Positions 15,265 to 16,923 of a stretch of DNA of 16,923 nt are shown here, in pieces; positions within the stretch are counted from its first letter, which is position 1; every line of letters begins with the position of its first letter. The stretch comes from Balneolaceae bacterium UBA1514 (GTDB lineage: Bacteria > Bacteroidota > Rhodothermia > Balneolales > Balneolaceae), in assembly GCA_002323515.1 (NCBI GenBank), contig DCQQ01000012.1, forward strand, positions 1 through 16,923, given 5' to 3'. A model generated the notes under the pieces. The model had not been told where the DNA came from. It saw only the letters and a list, made by a program, of their open reading frames with translations, and searched no databases. A program made the position numbers and the translations under genes.

Positions 15265-16596
15265 ATGCCCAAAAAGAAAATGAAGAAGATTTTCGTACTG
15301 GATACTTCGGTATTGTTGTATGATTACGAGGCGGTAAAAAACTTTGAAGACAATGACGTCGCTATTCCTATTACCGTTTTAGAAGAATTAGATACCTTTA
15401 AAATAGGTAATTCTGTCACTAATTTACATGCTCGTGAATTTATTCGGTACCTAGACAATATATCCGATGCCAATATGCTTCAAGAATGGATACCGATAGG
15501 AGGGCCGAAAAATGGTAAACTCAAAATCATCAGTAACGGGGGCGATCATCTTGATGCCAATAAAATATTTGGTTCAAAGAAGAATGATCATGAGATTTTG
15601 AATGCTGCGTTACGGCTTCGAGCGGAAAATCCAGACATGCGTGTGATTTTGGTCTCAAAGGATATTAATTTACGGCTTAAAGCCAGAGCCCTAAATTTAG
15701 AAGGGCAAGATTACGAAACCGTACAGGTAAAAAATATTGATCAACTTTATAAGGGTAAAACCGAGCTTATTCTTGTGGACCCTGCCATTATTGCCAAATT
15801 ATATGAAAAAGGTAAGCTCGAACCTGAGGAGCTAATGGAAGAGACCCCTCCATCGAATCATTTCTACATCTTAAAAAGTCATGGTTCTTCTGCTTTAGGA
15901 TGGTATAATTCGAATAGCGGATTCATAGAAAATATCGAAATAAAGAATATTTATGGCATATACCCCAGAAACGCCGAACAGCATTTTGCCATGCATGCCT
16001 TAATGAATCCAAATGTATTATTGACTACCATTACTGGTTCAGCAGGTACAGGAAAGACACTTCTTGCCTTAGCTGGAGCTTTGGAGCAGCGAAGTAACTT
16101 CAAACAAATCTACCTCGCGCGTCCAATTGTGCCCTTAAGCAATCGCGATATAGGATATCTTCCGGGTGATGCAAACGCTAAAATTGATCCGTACATGCAA
16201 CCACTTTGGGACAATCTGAGTTTTATCAAAAATCAATTCAAAGAAATCAGTAAGCAATACAAAAAAATTGACGAAATGGTACAAACCGACAAGCTTCGTA
16301 TCGTCCCTCTTGCTTATATTAGAGGACGAAGTTTATCGAATGTTATTTTCATTGTAGACGAAGCCCAAAACCTAACTCCACTCGAAATTAAAACCATTAT
16401 CACGAGAGCGGGTGAAAAAACAAAAATTGTCTTTACTGGGGATATATTCCAGATTGATACGCCCTATCTAGATGCCCAAAGTAACGGACTCTCCTATTTA
16501 GTCGATCGGATGCACAGCTCTCCTATTTATGCCCATATTAATTTGGAAAAGGGAGAACGCTCAGCCTTAGCAAACACCGCCAGCCAACTACTTTAA
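15265..16596 (+). CDS. PIN domain - PhoH ATPase fusion (PhoH2-like)
   Basis: A 443-residue protein joining a PIN nuclease domain to a PhoH-type P-loop ATPase, the layout of PhoH2/YlaK proteins, which are reported to unwind and cut RNA. In the PIN domain the acidic residues are visible: Asp13 (FVLDTSVLL), Glu40/Glu41 (VLEELDTFK), Asp108 (KKNDHEIL) and Asp133 (LVSKDINLR). A linker region (about 165-235) follows, then the PhoH half with Walker A GSAGTGKT (258-265), ARPIVPLSNRDIGYLPGD (285-302), Walker B IFIVDEAQN (361-369) and TGDIFQID (391-398). The length is normal and all motifs are intact. ATG at 15265 gives MPKKKMKKIFVLDTS; the ATG five codons later is possible. No antitoxin-like small gene lies upstream, unlike mycobacterial phoAT-phoH2. 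The product is cytoplasmic. Confidence 0.95.
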   Translation: MPKKKMKKIFVLDTSVLLYDYEAVKNFEDNDVAIPITVLEELDTFKIGNSVTNLHAREFIRYLDNISDANMLQEWIPIGGPKNGKLKIISNGGDHLDANKIFGSKKNDHEILNAALRLRAENPDMRVILVSKDINLRLKARALNLEGQDYETVQVKNIDQLYKGKTELILVDPAIIAKLYEKGKLEPEELMEETPPSNHFYILKSHGSSALGWYNSNSGFIENIEIKNIYGIYPRNAEQHFAMHALMNPNVLLTTITGSAGTGKTLLALAGALEQRSNFKQIYLARPIVPLSNRDIGYLPGDANAKIDPYMQPLWDNLSFIKNQFKEISKQYKKIDEMVQTDKLRIVPLAYIRGRSLSNVIFIVDEAQNLTPLEIKTIITRAGEKTKIVFTGDIFQIDTPYLDAQSNGLSYLVDRMHSSPIYAHINLEKGERSALANTASQLL

Positions 16597-16615
16597 GGGC
16601 CTTACTATATCCCCT

Positions 16616-16633
16616 AAAAACCCCTTGGGGGTT
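16616..16633 (-). terminator. Intrinsic terminator of the S9 peptidase gene
   Basis: On the minus strand AACCCC-CAA-GGGGTT folds into a GC-rich six-bp stem with a three-base loop, and the stem runs directly into further Ts (TTTTT in all) before A. It lies 31 bases after the peptidase stop. Read on the plus strand the hairpin is followed by GGACAAA, so it should stop the minus-strand gene only. Confidence 0.65.
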
Positions 16634-16663
16634 GGACAAAAGCGGTAGCAAACTGAATGAGGA

Positions 16664-16923
16664 CTAATTTGACCAGTTATAGCTATTTAAAAAAATTTCT
16701 GCGTACTCTGGTTGGAGTCGCTCCGTCAAATAGCGCATGCGAATTTTGTTATAATGTGCTCCGTGAGCTCCACGAATACCATGTCTGTTATCTGGGTAAA
16801 ACATCACATCAAATATTTTATCCGCTCGAACCAAGGCATCGATAAGCATGATGCTGTTTTGAGGATGCACATTGTTATCGGTAGTCCCATGAACTATGAG
16901 TAAGTCTCCTTTCAATTGATCGG
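16664..16923 (-). CDS. S9 family (DPP-IV-like) peptidase, C-terminal end (partial)
   Basis: Only the last 85 codons are in the window; the gene enters from the right edge. The fragment reads DQLKGDLLIVHGTTDNNVH, then NSIMLIDALVRADKIFDVMFYPDNRHGI, and ends in NSYNWSN. This is the end of the alpha/beta-hydrolase domain of prolyl oligopeptidase/DPP-IV enzymes: the Asp of HGTTDNNVH and the His of NRHGI are two of the three catalytic residues, the Ser being upstream outside the window. Such enzymes in Bacteroidota are usually exported and cut Xaa-Pro dipeptides from peptides; the N-terminus that would show export is not visible. Stop is TAG at 16666-16664. It converges on the PIN-PhoH gene. Confidence 0.9.
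   Translation of the reverse strand, partial: DQLKGDLLIVHGTTDNNVHPQNSIMLIDALVRADKIFDVMFYPDNRHGIRGAHGAHYNKIRMRYLTERLQPEYAEIFLNSYNWSN

Noticed and set aside
15265..16596. PhoT-PhoH2 toxin-antitoxin module
   Set aside because: No small antitoxin-like gene precedes the PIN-PhoH gene; the neighbour is a full methyltransferase with its own motifs.
1..16923. A new defence, mobile or biosynthetic system
   Set aside because: All but one gene belong to well-known housekeeping or metabolic families, and no inverted-repeat element ends, integrase, transposase or CRISPR-like repeats were seen.

Overview
This window looks like ordinary chromosomal DNA from a member of Bacteroidota or a close sister phylum; Balneolales/Rhodothermota-like lineages fit well, but I cannot prove a lineage by eye. 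The clues are: (i) two promoters of the Bacteroidota type (TTG or TTTG, about 20 bases, then TAnnTTTG) placed correctly upstream of genes; (ii) no recognisable Shine-Dalgarno sequence before any gene, with A/T-rich bases there instead; (iii) protein families with a Bacteroidota flavour (short RecG, ALDH7-type dehydrogenase, M29 aminopeptidase, PIN-PhoH, DPP-IV-like S9 peptidase, MmdA/PccB-type carboxyltransferase); and (iv) AT-leaning base composition. I see no tRNA, rRNA, CRISPR array, insertion sequence, phage gene or defence system.

Layout. Bases 1-3180 hold the str operon on the minus strand: promoter, a short leader with a GNRA-loop hairpin, rpsL (GTG start), rpsG, fusA, and at the window edge the first six codons of what is almost certainly tuf. 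Divergent from it is recG (3300-5381, +, TTG start). A convergent spacer (5382-5658) separates recG from typA/bipA (-). Upstream of typA, also on minus, is a two-gene unit: an unrecognised 546-residue protein with a long acidic, probably disordered middle, followed 10 bases later by an acyl-CoA (probably propionyl-CoA) carboxyltransferase subunit. A good promoter lies just before the unrecognised gene.

From 10872 the plus strand carries a stand-alone ABC ATPase and an M29 aminopeptidase (best start TTG at 11548, not the overlapping longer frame). An ALDH7-type dehydrogenase on minus (12680-14191) converges on them. Then come a SpoU/TrmH RNA 2'-O-methyltransferase and a PIN-PhoH protein on plus. 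The window ends with the C-terminus of an S9/DPP-IV-like peptidase on minus, with a clear terminator just after it.

By function, much of the window serves translation and RNA: EF-Tu, EF-G, BipA, S7, S12, an rRNA/tRNA methyltransferase and the PIN-PhoH RNA enzyme. The rest covers DNA repair (RecG), acyl-CoA and amino-acid catabolism (carboxyltransferase, ALDH7) and peptide breakdown (M29, S9). I did not find a convincing new multi-gene system. The least explained items are the acidic 546-residue protein coupled to the carboxyltransferase, the ABC ATPase that lacks both the usual Q-loop Gln and H-loop His and has no permease beside it, and several small dyads and repeats in the spacers.
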